DNA of 64,000 bases, taken from contig JADJXE010000001.1 in assembly GCA_016716005.1 (NCBI GenBank), positions 3,051,001-3,115,000 on the forward strand. Reading direction: 5' to 3'. Positions 37,313 through 44,751 of this stretch are shown piece by piece (position 1 is the stretch's first letter; each line of letters starts with the position of its first letter). The notes under the pieces are model-generated. The model was not told the origin of the DNA. It did not search any database and saw only the letters and a program-made list of their open reading frames with translations. This DNA comes from Acidimicrobiales bacterium (GTDB lineage: Bacteria > Actinomycetota > Acidimicrobiia > Acidimicrobiales > JADJXE01). The translations under genes and the position numbers were made by a program.

Positions 37313-38454
37313 GCCGGGTCGGGGTCAACCTGCTGTGGTTGGAGACGCGCGTCGTCGGCGGGTCCGAGACGTACCTGGTGGGCCTGCTGCGCGCGCTGGC
37401 GGTGCGACGCCCCGCCGGCCTGGAGGTCGTGCTGTTCGCGCCGGCACCGCTCCTCGAGGCCCACCCCGACCTGGCGCAGGCGTTCCCCACGGTGCGGGCA
37501 CCGGTGCCGGTGCGGCCCAAGCCGGTGCGCGTGCTGGGCGAGTCGACGTGGCTGGCGTGGGCGGCTCGCCACGCCGGGGTGGACCTCGTGCACCACGCCG
37601 GCGGGCACGTGCCGGTGGTGCACCCGACCCCGTCGGTGGCGACGGTGCACGACGTGCAGTGGCTGACGTACCCCGAGCACTTCTCGAGGACCAAGCTGGC
37701 CTTCCTGCGCCGCGTGGTGCCCGCGGCCGTGCGCCGGGCCCGCCTGCTGCTGGTGCCCAGCGAGTACGTGAAGGGCACGCTGGTCGCCGAGTTCGGCGCC
37801 GATCCCGGCCGGGTGGTGGTGGTTCCCCAGGGCCTGGCCCCGGTGCCTCCGCCGAGCCGCTCGGCCGTCGGGGGCGGCGTGCGGGCGCGCTACCGCCTGG
37901 GCGACGGGCCGCTCCTCGTGTACCCGGCGATCGTGTACCCCCACAAGAACCATGCCGTGCTGGTCCGGGCCCTGGCCCGACTGGCCGATCGCCATCCGGA
38001 GGCCACGGTGGTGGTCACGGGCGGCCGGGCCGGGGCGCCCGACCTCGAGGCCGCCCTCGACGACGAGGCGGCCGCGCTGGGCGTGTCGGGCCGGTTCCGC
38101 CGCCTCGGCCGGGTGCGCGCCGTCGATCTCGACGCCCTGCTCCGCGAGGCGACCGCGCTCGTGTTCCCCTCCCGCTACGAGGGCTTCGGCGCCCCGGTCC
38201 TCGAGGCCTGGGCCAGGGACTGCCCGGTCGTCGCGGCCGACGCCACCGCCCTGCCGGAGGTCGTCGCCGGGGCCGGGTTGCTCGTCGCGCCCGACGACGC
38301 CGACGGCTGGGCCGACGCCATGGCCGCCGTCCTCGACGAGCCCGGCCTGCGGGGTCGCCTGGTGGGAGCCGGCCGCGCCCGCCTGGCCCACTTCTCGCCC
38401 GACCGTGCCGCCGCCGCCCTCGAGGGCGCGTACCGTCGGGCGCTCAGCGCGTGA
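37309..38454 (+). CDS. Glycosyltransferase, GT4-type
   Basis: A 381-aa GT-B enzyme related to the preceding one. The N-domain carries GGSETYLVGLLRAL and VATVHDVQWLTYPEHFSRTKLA; the C-domain carries YPAIVYPHKNHAVL and YEGFGAPVLEAWA with the E-x7-E pair. The shared layout suggests the two arose by duplication and add neighbouring sugars of one repeat unit. No membrane segments are predicted. The next gene starts 10 bases after the stop. Confidence 0.88.
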   Translation: MSRVGVNLLWLETRVVGGSETYLVGLLRALAVRRPAGLEVVLFAPAPLLEAHPDLAQAFPTVRAPVPVRPKPVRVLGESTWLAWAARHAGVDLVHHAGGHVPVVHPTPSVATVHDVQWLTYPEHFSRTKLAFLRRVVPAAVRRARLLLVPSEYVKGTLVAEFGADPGRVVVVPQGLAPVPPPSRSAVGGGVRARYRLGDGPLLVYPAIVYPHKNHAVLVRALARLADRHPEATVVVTGGRAGAPDLEAALDDEAAALGVSGRFRRLGRVRAVDLDALLREATALVFPSRYEGFGAPVLEAWARDCPVVAADATALPEVVAGAGLLVAPDDADGWADAMAAVLDEPGLRGRLVGAGRARLAHFSPDRAAAALEGAYRRALSA

Positions 38455-38464
38455 GCCCCCCACC

Positions 38465-39721
38465 ATGAAGATCGCCGTCGTCTGCCCCCACTTCGCCCCC
38501 GACGTCGCCCCGACGGGCGAGGTGATGACGCGCATCGTGGCCGAGCTGGTCGCCCGGGGCCACCACGTCGACCTGGTGACGGCGCTGCCGTGGTACCTGC
38601 ACCACCGGGTGGAGCCGGGTTGGGAGGGCCGGCTGGTGCGCTCCGAGCGCACCCCCTGGGGCCGGGTCCGGCGGGTCCACCCGTTCCCCACCGACAAGAC
38701 CGACATCCCGCGGCGGGCGCTGGCCTTCGCCGGGTTCACCGCCGTCGCCGCGGCCGTGGGCTGCACCGGCCCGCGGGCCGACGCGGTGCTGGCCATGTCG
38801 CCGCCGCTCACCCTCGGCGCCGCCGGCTGGCTCATGGGCCTCGCCCGGCGGGCGCCGCTCGTGTTCAACATCCAGGACGTGTTCCCCGACGTCGCCGTCG
38901 AGCTGGGCGTCCTCCACAGCCCCCGGGTGATCGCCGCCGCCCGGGCCCTCGAGCGCTGGTGCTACGCCCGGGCCGACGCCGTCACGGTGCTGTCCGACGA
39001 TCTCCGTGACAACGTGGCCGCCAAGGTCCGCCCGTCCCTCCGGGCCAAGGTGCGGGTGATCCCGAACTTCGTCGACACCGACTGGATCCGCCCGAGCCCG
39101 CCCGACAACGGGTACCGGCGCGAGTACGGCCTGGAGGGCCGCACGGTCGTGCTGTACGCCGGCAACGTCGGGTTCTCGCAGAGCCTCGACCTGGTGCTGC
39201 GGGCCGCGGCCGAGCTTCGCCACGACCGACCCGACGTCGCCTTTGTGGTCAACGGCGGCGGGGCGGCCCTCGAGGGGCTGCGCCGGGCCGTCGCCGAGCA
39301 GCACCTCGACAACGTGGTGTTCGCCCCGCTGCAACCCAAGGAGCGCCTCCCCGAGGTGCTGGCCGCCGGCGACCTCCACCTGGTGCCGCTGAGGAGGGGG
39401 CTGGCCCGGTCGAGCGTGCCGTCCAAGACGTACTCGATCCTCGCCGCCGGGCGGCCGCTGCTCGCCAGCGTCGACCCCGGCACCGAGGTGGCCCGGCTGG
39501 TCGATCGCTCCGGCGCCGGCCTGGCGGTGCCGCCCGACGACCCGGTGGCGTTCACGGCCGCCCTGCGTCGGCTCCTCGCCGATCCCGCCGGTCTGGCGGC
39601 CATGGGGTCGGCCGGCCGGCGCTTCGTCGAGGGCTGGGCGTCGCCCGCCGCGGTGGCCCAGGCGTACGAGGCCCTGTTCGAGGAGCTGGCGGCGGGACGG
39701 CGGGCCCGGCGCCGGCGCTAA
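38465..39721 (+). CDS. Glycosyltransferase, WcaI-like GT4
   Basis: A 418-aa glycosyltransferase with the WcaI/colanic-acid type layout: N-terminal CPHFAPDVAPTGEVMTRI, a hydrophobic central segment with FNIQDVFPDVAVELG, VRVIPNFVDTDWI, VLYAGNVGFSQSLDLVL and the donor-site LARSSVPSKTYSILAAGRP. Members often transfer fucose or related sugars, which would fit the nearby fucose synthase; this is inference. Its TAA stop is the start of the -10 hexamer of the next operon. Confidence 0.87.
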   Translation: MKIAVVCPHFAPDVAPTGEVMTRIVAELVARGHHVDLVTALPWYLHHRVEPGWEGRLVRSERTPWGRVRRVHPFPTDKTDIPRRALAFAGFTAVAAAVGCTGPRADAVLAMSPPLTLGAAGWLMGLARRAPLVFNIQDVFPDVAVELGVLHSPRVIAAARALERWCYARADAVTVLSDDLRDNVAAKVRPSLRAKVRVIPNFVDTDWIRPSPPDNGYRREYGLEGRTVVLYAGNVGFSQSLDLVLRAAAELRHDRPDVAFVVNGGGAALEGLRRAVAEQHLDNVVFAPLQPKERLPEVLAAGDLHLVPLRRGLARSSVPSKTYSILAAGRPLLASVDPGTEVARLVDRSGAGLAVPPDDPVAFTAALRRLLADPAGLAAMGSAGRRFVEGWASPAAVAQAYEALFEELAAGRRARRRR

Positions 39722-39724
39722 GGT
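39719..39724 (+). promoter_or_regulatory. -10 element overlapping the preceding stop codon
   Basis: TAAGGT, whose first three bases are the upstream stop, is followed by 9 bases and the ATG of a 12-codon reading frame. Confidence 0.45.
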
Positions 39725-39733
39725 CGCCGGCCG

Positions 39734-39772
39734 ATGGTCCGTCTCCTGCAGCGTCGCCGGAGCGCGCCGTGA
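39734..39772 (+). CDS. Candidate 12-aa leaderless leader peptide
   Basis: ATG at leaderless distance from the -10 opens MVRLLQRRRSAP and stops at a TGA overlapping the GTG start of the nucleotidyltransferase gene (GTGA). That layout is ideal for translational coupling, because ribosomes ending the peptide could restart on the next gene. The downstream gene lacks a clear ribosome site of its own. Function as an attenuator is speculative. Confidence 0.45.
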   Translation: MVRLLQRRRSAP

Positions 39773-40782
39773 GGGCGGTCGTGCTGGTCGGCGGGTTCGG
39801 CACCCGCCTCCGGCCGCTCACCCTCACCACGCCCAAGCAGCTCCTCCCCGTCGGCAACCACCCCCTCATCGAGCTGGTGGTGAGCCACTTCGCCCGCTAC
39901 GGCGTCGACGAGTGCGTGCTGTCGCTCGGCTACCGGCCCGACGCGTTCCTGGCGGCCTTCCCCGACGGGCACTGCGCCGGGGTGCGGCTCACCTACGCCG
40001 TCGAGGACGAGCCGCTCGACACGGCCGGGGCGATCCGGTTCGCGGCCACCGAGGCCGGCATCGACGACACCTTCGTGGTGGTCAACGGCGACGTGCTGAC
40101 CGATCTCGACCTCGGCCGCCTGGTGGCGTTCCACCGGGAGCACGCCGCCGAGGGCACCGTCGCGCTCCACCCCGTCGACGACCCCAGCCGCTTCGGCGTC
40201 GTGCCCACCGACGCCGACGGGCGGGTCACCGCCTTCGTGGAGAAGCCCCCGCCCGGGCAGGCGCCGACGAACCTCATCAACGCCGGCACGTACGTGCTCG
40301 AGCCCAGCGTGCTCGGTCGCATCCCGGGCGGCCGCCGGGTGTCGGTCGAGCGGGAGACGTTCCCGGCCATGGTCGCCGACGGCTCGCTGTTCGCCATGCA
40401 CGACGGCGCCTACTGGGTCGACACCGGCACGCCGGCGACGTACCTGCAAGCGTGCCTCGACCTGGCCGACGGGGTGTGGAACGCACCCCGCGAGGGCATC
40501 GTGTCGCTGGAGGCGGCGATCGACCCGCGGGCGACGGTGGAGCGCTCGGTGCTCGGCGCCGGGTGCCGGGTCGAGGCCGGGGCCGAGGTCGTCGAGAGCG
40601 TGCTGCTGGCCGGGTCGGTCGTGCGGGCCGGCGCCCAGGTGCGGCACTCGATCCTGGGCCACCGGGCGGTGGTGGGGGCGGGCGCCCGGCTGGACGAGCT
40701 CAGCGTGGTCGGCGACGACGTGGAGATCGAGGCGGGGGCCGTGCTCCACGGCGCCCGCATGCCCGCCTCCGAGGACGGCTGA
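39769..40782 (+). CDS. Sugar-1-phosphate nucleotidyltransferase (mannose-1-phosphate guanylyltransferase-like)
   Basis: A 337-aa enzyme that activates a sugar phosphate with an NTP. It has the N-terminal GGFGTRLRPLTLTTPKQLLP (8-27), a metal/NTP site in VVNGDVLTDLDL, VTAFVEKPP and WVDTGTPATYL. A left-handed beta-helix of hexapeptide repeats fills about 240-330. It resembles GDP-mannose pyrophosphorylases of the GMPPB type and would feed GDP-mannose to the GDP-fucose pathway. A glucose- or rhamnose-specific enzyme is the alternative. Start GTG is coupled to the small upstream frame. Confidence 0.85.
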   Translation: MRAVVLVGGFGTRLRPLTLTTPKQLLPVGNHPLIELVVSHFARYGVDECVLSLGYRPDAFLAAFPDGHCAGVRLTYAVEDEPLDTAGAIRFAATEAGIDDTFVVVNGDVLTDLDLGRLVAFHREHAAEGTVALHPVDDPSRFGVVPTDADGRVTAFVEKPPPGQAPTNLINAGTYVLEPSVLGRIPGGRRVSVERETFPAMVADGSLFAMHDGAYWVDTGTPATYLQACLDLADGVWNAPREGIVSLEAAIDPRATVERSVLGAGCRVEAGAEVVESVLLAGSVVRAGAQVRHSILGHRAVVGAGARLDELSVVGDDVEIEAGAVLHGARMPASEDG

Positions 40783-40785
40783 GCG

Positions 40786-41739
40786 GTGCGAGCGCTCGTC
40801 ACCGGCGGTGCCGGGTTCATCGGGTCGACCCTCGTCGATCGCCTGCTCGCCGAGGGTCACGCCGTCGACGTCGTCGACGACCTGTCCACCGGCTCCCTCG
40901 CCAACCTGGCCCAGGCCCGGGCCGACCGCAGCTACGACCTCACCTTCCACCACCTCGACATCCGCGCCCCCGAGCTGGTCGACCTGCTGGCCCGCAAGCC
41001 CCCGGAGGTCGTGTTCCACCTGGCGGCCCAGGCCGACGTGCGGGTGAGCGTGGCCGACCCGGTCTTCGACGCCGACGTCAACGTGCTCGGCAGCCTCAAT
41101 GTGATGGAGGCGGCCCGGCAGGCCGGCGCCCGCAAGGTGGTGTTCGCCTCGAGCGGCGGCACCATCTACGGCGACCCCGACCCGTCCGACCTGCCGGTGC
41201 GCGAGTCGCACCCCCAGCAGCCGCTGTCGCCGTACGGCGTGGCCAAGAAGACCGTCACCGACTACCTCGTCGCGTACCGCCAGCTCCACCAGCTCGAGTT
41301 CACGTCGCTGGCCCTGGCCAACGTGTTCGGGCCCCGCCAGGACCCCCACGGCGAGGCCGGGGTCGTGGCCATCTTCGCCGGCCGGCTGCTGGCGGGCGAG
41401 GGGTGCACGATCTTCGGCGACGGCGAGCAGACCCGCGACTTCGTGTACGTCGACGACGTGGTCGACGCCTTCGTGCGGGCCGCCGACCGGGGGAGCGGGC
41501 TGCTGCTCAACATCGGCACCGGGGTCGAGACCAGCGTGAACGAGCTGTACGACACCATGGCCTCGGCGGTGGGCGTGACGACCCCTGCGGAGCGGGCGCC
41601 GGCGCGCCCCGGCGAGCTGGCCCGCTCGTGCCTCGACCCGTCCCGGGCCGGGATCCACCTCGGCTGGAGGCCGTGGACGGGGCTGGCCGCCGGGGTGGCC
41701 GAGGTGCTGCGCTGGTTCCGCGACCGCCCGGACGGCTGA
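40786..41739 (+). CDS. NAD-dependent sugar epimerase, UDP-glucose 4-epimerase-like
   Basis: A 317-aa extended short-chain dehydrogenase with GGAGFIGS (7-14), a Ser-rich FASSGGTIYGD segment, the catalytic Y-x3-K in SPYGVAKK, and ANVFGPRQDPHGEAGVVAIF. This combination is usual for actinobacterial GalE-like epimerases acting on UDP-hexoses. The start follows the nucleotidyltransferase stop by 3 bases. The product (UDP-galactose or UDP-galacturonate type) cannot be decided. Confidence 0.87.
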   Translation: MRALVTGGAGFIGSTLVDRLLAEGHAVDVVDDLSTGSLANLAQARADRSYDLTFHHLDIRAPELVDLLARKPPEVVFHLAAQADVRVSVADPVFDADVNVLGSLNVMEAARQAGARKVVFASSGGTIYGDPDPSDLPVRESHPQQPLSPYGVAKKTVTDYLVAYRQLHQLEFTSLALANVFGPRQDPHGEAGVVAIFAGRLLAGEGCTIFGDGEQTRDFVYVDDVVDAFVRAADRGSGLLLNIGTGVETSVNELYDTMASAVGVTTPAERAPARPGELARSCLDPSRAGIHLGWRPWTGLAAGVAEVLRWFRDRPDG

Positions 41740-41746
41740 GGGCCGG

Positions 41747-41752
41747 TAAGGT
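41747..41752 (+). promoter_or_regulatory. -10 element, leaderless transcript of the methyltransferase gene
   Basis: TAAGGT is followed by 8 bases and the GTG at 41761. Confidence 0.5.
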
Positions 41753-41760
41753 CGAGGCCC

Positions 41761-42810
41761 GTGTCCGATCCCGCCCCCGCCCCCGACACCGGGCCCGACA
41801 CCGGGCCGGTCGGGCTGGTGCGGCGCACCCTCGGCGGCCTCGTCGACCGGGTCGGCGACCGCATCGCCTCGCGGGTCGCGGTGCGCCTGGCCCCCCCGTC
41901 GGGGCCGTCGGCCGCGCCGATGGTGCCCGGCCACGCCCCCCGCGAGCCCGATGGGCTCGGCGCCGAGGGGGTCGAGCTGCCGGCCGGCACGTACGACCGG
42001 GTCACCCTCGACTACCCGGTCACGCCGCGGGCCCGCGCCGGCTGGGGCCAGCCGCCCAACCCGTACCTGTACGCCGTGCTCGACGGGGGGCGCGGCCGCT
42101 ACCGGGTCGTGCTCGAGGCCGTCCTGGGGTACCGCGACCAGCTGCTCGCCATCCCCCGCGACGAGCCGTCGTCGCCCGCCGAGCCGGCCTGGGTGAACGG
42201 CTGGCTGCCCGCCCTCGACGGCGCCGCCATCTACACGTTCCTCGCCGACCGCGACCCCGAGCTGTACCTCGAGGTCGGGTCGGGCTGGTCCACCAAGTTC
42301 GCTCGGCGGGCGGTCGACGACCACGGCCTGCGCACCCGCATCGTGTCGATCGACCCCCACCCCCGCGCCGAGATCGACGCCATCTGCGACGAGGTGGTCC
42401 GCCAGCCCCTCGAGGACTGCGACCTGGCCGTGTTCGACCGGGCCGGCCCCGGCGACGTGGTGTTCGTCGACAACTCGCACCGCTGCTTCATGAACTCCGA
42501 CGCCACCGTCGTGCTGCTCGAGGTGCTGCCCCGGCTGCGGCCCGGCGTGCTGCTCGGCATCCACGACATCCACCTGCCCGACGACTACCCACCCGACTGG
42601 GCCGACCGCTTCTACTCGGAGCAGTACGTGCTCGGCGCCTTCCTCCTGGGCGGCGGGGCCGGCACCGAGACCGAGCTCCCGGCCTGGTTCGTGTCGACCG
42701 ACGCCGAGCTGGCGGCCGTGCTCGACTCCCTGTTCGACCACCCGCTGCTGGCCGGCATCGAGCGCCACGGCGGGGCCTTCTGGCTCCGCATCACCGGCCT
42801 GCCGGCCTGA
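41761..42810 (+). CDS. Class I SAM-dependent methyltransferase (Methyltransf_24-like)
   Basis: A 349-aa protein. An amphipathic, low-complexity N-terminus of about 110 residues precedes a Rossmann methyltransferase domain: LYLEVGSGWSTKFARRAV (motif I), IVSIDPHPRAEID, DVVFVDNSHRC, and LRPGVLLGIHDIHLPDDYP with catalytic-type acidic and His residues. This class O-methylates sugars or small molecules. In this cluster a glycan is the likely target. The beta-helix/CWB2 gene follows 21 bases later, probably on the same transcript. Confidence 0.8.
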   Translation: MSDPAPAPDTGPDTGPVGLVRRTLGGLVDRVGDRIASRVAVRLAPPSGPSAAPMVPGHAPREPDGLGAEGVELPAGTYDRVTLDYPVTPRARAGWGQPPNPYLYAVLDGGRGRYRVVLEAVLGYRDQLLAIPRDEPSSPAEPAWVNGWLPALDGAAIYTFLADRDPELYLEVGSGWSTKFARRAVDDHGLRTRIVSIDPHPRAEIDAICDEVVRQPLEDCDLAVFDRAGPGDVVFVDNSHRCFMNSDATVVLLEVLPRLRPGVLLGIHDIHLPDDYPPDWADRFYSEQYVLGAFLLGGGAGTETELPAWFVSTDAELAAVLDSLFDHPLLAGIERHGGAFWLRITGLPA

Positions 42811-42831
42811 CGACCCGAGGAGCCCCTGCCC

Positions 42832-44670
42832 GTGCGCACCCGCACCCCCACCCTGGTCCTCCGAGGCCTGCTGGTCACCGCCCTGCTCGCCGGTGGCGCC
42901 CTGGTCGTGAGCGCGGCACCGGCCGCGGCCGCGAGCTGCCTGTGGGATCCGGTGACGGCCAACGACAAGCTGCTCGACGCCCAGAACTGGAACTGCATCC
43001 CCAACCAGGGCGACACGCTGGTGTTCGGCCCCAGCGAGACCAAGACGCTCCAGAACCCGAGCCCCGGCGTGTTCGAGGTCGGCAAGCTCACGTTCCGGTC
43101 GGGCGGCTACACGATCAAGGGGCCGTCGGCCATCAACCTGCGCAGCGCCGGCGTGATGACCGACTACAGCAGCGGCGGGGTCACCACCCTCGAGCTGCCC
43201 ATCGGCCTGGTGGGCGCCACCGACCTCGACGTGGCCGGTGGGACCAGCCTCGCCGTCACGGGGGTGCTCAGCAACCCGTACACCGCGCCGGGCGTCACCG
43301 GCGGGGCGTCGGGCGGTGTGAACAAGGTCGGGCCGGGCACCGCCCGCCTGGCCGGCGCCAACACCTACACCGGCGCCACCGTCGTCGCCGGCGGCGTGCT
43401 CGTGGTCGACGGCAACCAGCCGAGCAGCCCGGTGTCGGTGCGTTCGGGAGCCACGCTCGGGGGAACCGGCCGGGTGGGCACGCTCGTCGTCGACGGCGGC
43501 GGCACGTTCCGCGCCGACGTGTGCAGCGACGGCATGGCGGCCGGACCGGTCACCCTCCGCGGCAACCTCGCGCTCACCGGCTCCACCGACGCGCCCGTCG
43601 GCACCGTCGTGCCGGCCCTGGCCACCACCAGCCGCGACGGCACCTTCGCCGGCGTCGCCGAGGGCGCCACCGTGGTCTCCAGCGCCGGCCAGCAGTTCCG
43701 CGTGTCCTACGCCGGGGGCGACGGCAACGACGTCGTGCTCACCGTGCTGACGCCGGGCAGCGGCTGCTCCACCCCGCCCCCGCCCACCCGCGTGCTCGAC
43801 GTGCAGCGCCTGGCCGGCGCCGACCGCGTCGCCACGGGCATCGCGGTGGCCAAGAACGGCTTCCCGGCCAACGACTCGGCCCTGGTGGTGGTGCTGGCCC
43901 GCTCCGACCAGTTCGCCGACGCCCTGGCCGGCGCGCCGCTGGCCCGCCAGCAGGCCGGACCGCTGCTGGTGAACCCGCCGGGCGCCCTCGACCCGCGGGT
44001 GCTGGCCGAGATCGACCGGGTGCTGCCCCGCGGGGGCCGCGTGGTGGTGCTGGGCGGCACGGCCGCCCTGGGCCCGGAGGTGGCCGGCGCCCTGGACGAC
44101 GCCGGCTTCGCAGTGAACCGGGTGGCGGGCGACAACCGCTACGAGACGGCGGTGGAGATCGCCGAGCAGCTCCAACTGCCCTCGCCGATCATCCTGGCGA
44201 CCGGCCGCGACTTCCCCGACGCCCTGGCCGCCGGTGCGGCTGCCGCCGTCAGCGGCGGCGCGGTGCTGCTCACCGACGGGGCCACGCTCCCCGCGGCGAC
44301 CGCCTCCTACATCCAGGGCCGCTTCGGCGCCGCCCTGGTGGCGGTGGGCGGCCCAGCGGCGGCGGCGGTGCCCGAGGCCACCCCGGTCGTGGGCACCGAC
44401 CGCTACACCACCTCGGTGGCGGTGGCCCAGCGGTTCTTCGCCGATCCCACGGCCGTGGGCGTGGCGTCGGGCGCGAACTTCCCCGACGCCCTCACCGGCG
44501 GCCCGCACATCGCGGCGCTCGGCGGTCCGCTGCTGCTCACCCGGCCGGACGCCCTGCCGCAGCCGGTGCGGCTCTACATCGCGGGCGAGGGCGCGATCAC
44601 CCGGGCCTTCGTCTACGGGGGCACCGCCGCCGTGAACGAAGCCGTGGTCGCTGACCTGAAGACCCTGTAG
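42832..44670 (+). CDS. Surface protein: beta-helix plus three CWB2 domains (paralog B)
   Basis: A 612-aa exported protein with a signal peptide to about residue 35. The opening Trp/Asn module (CLWDPVTANDK, QNWNCIPNQGDTLVF) is the same as in the paralogs. The PATR-type strand repeat lies at about 163-217 (GPGTARLAGANTYTGATVV) and YAGGDGNDVVL closes the beta-helix. CWB2 modules start at about residue 324 (RLAGADRVATGI, RVAGDNRYETAV, VVGTDRYTTSV). GTG was chosen for GAGGAG at 42817-42822. It is the first of three tandem paralogs. Confidence 0.87.
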   Translation: MRTRTPTLVLRGLLVTALLAGGALVVSAAPAAAASCLWDPVTANDKLLDAQNWNCIPNQGDTLVFGPSETKTLQNPSPGVFEVGKLTFRSGGYTIKGPSAINLRSAGVMTDYSSGGVTTLELPIGLVGATDLDVAGGTSLAVTGVLSNPYTAPGVTGGASGGVNKVGPGTARLAGANTYTGATVVAGGVLVVDGNQPSSPVSVRSGATLGGTGRVGTLVVDGGGTFRADVCSDGMAAGPVTLRGNLALTGSTDAPVGTVVPALATTSRDGTFAGVAEGATVVSSAGQQFRVSYAGGDGNDVVLTVLTPGSGCSTPPPPTRVLDVQRLAGADRVATGIAVAKNGFPANDSALVVVLARSDQFADALAGAPLARQQAGPLLVNPPGALDPRVLAEIDRVLPRGGRVVVLGGTAALGPEVAGALDDAGFAVNRVAGDNRYETAVEIAEQLQLPSPIILATGRDFPDALAAGAAAAVSGGAVLLTDGATLPAATASYIQGRFGAALVAVGGPAAAAVPEATPVVGTDRYTTSVAVAQRFFADPTAVGVASGANFPDALTGGPHIAALGGPLLLTRPDALPQPVRLYIAGEGAITRAFVYGGTAAVNEAVVADLKTL

Positions 44671-44707
44671 GCCCGCCCGCTGCCACCGCGGCTGGTGGCC
44701 GTGTGGC

Positions 44708-44713
44708 TAGTGT
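44708..44713 (+). promoter_or_regulatory. -10 element of paralog C
   Basis: TAGTGT predicts a leader of about 30 bases holding GAGGAGGG (44739-44745). This is a leadered promoter, unlike most in the window. Confidence 0.4.
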
Positions 44714-44751
44714 TGCTCCCGTTCACGAACGATGACCCGAGGAGGGTATTC

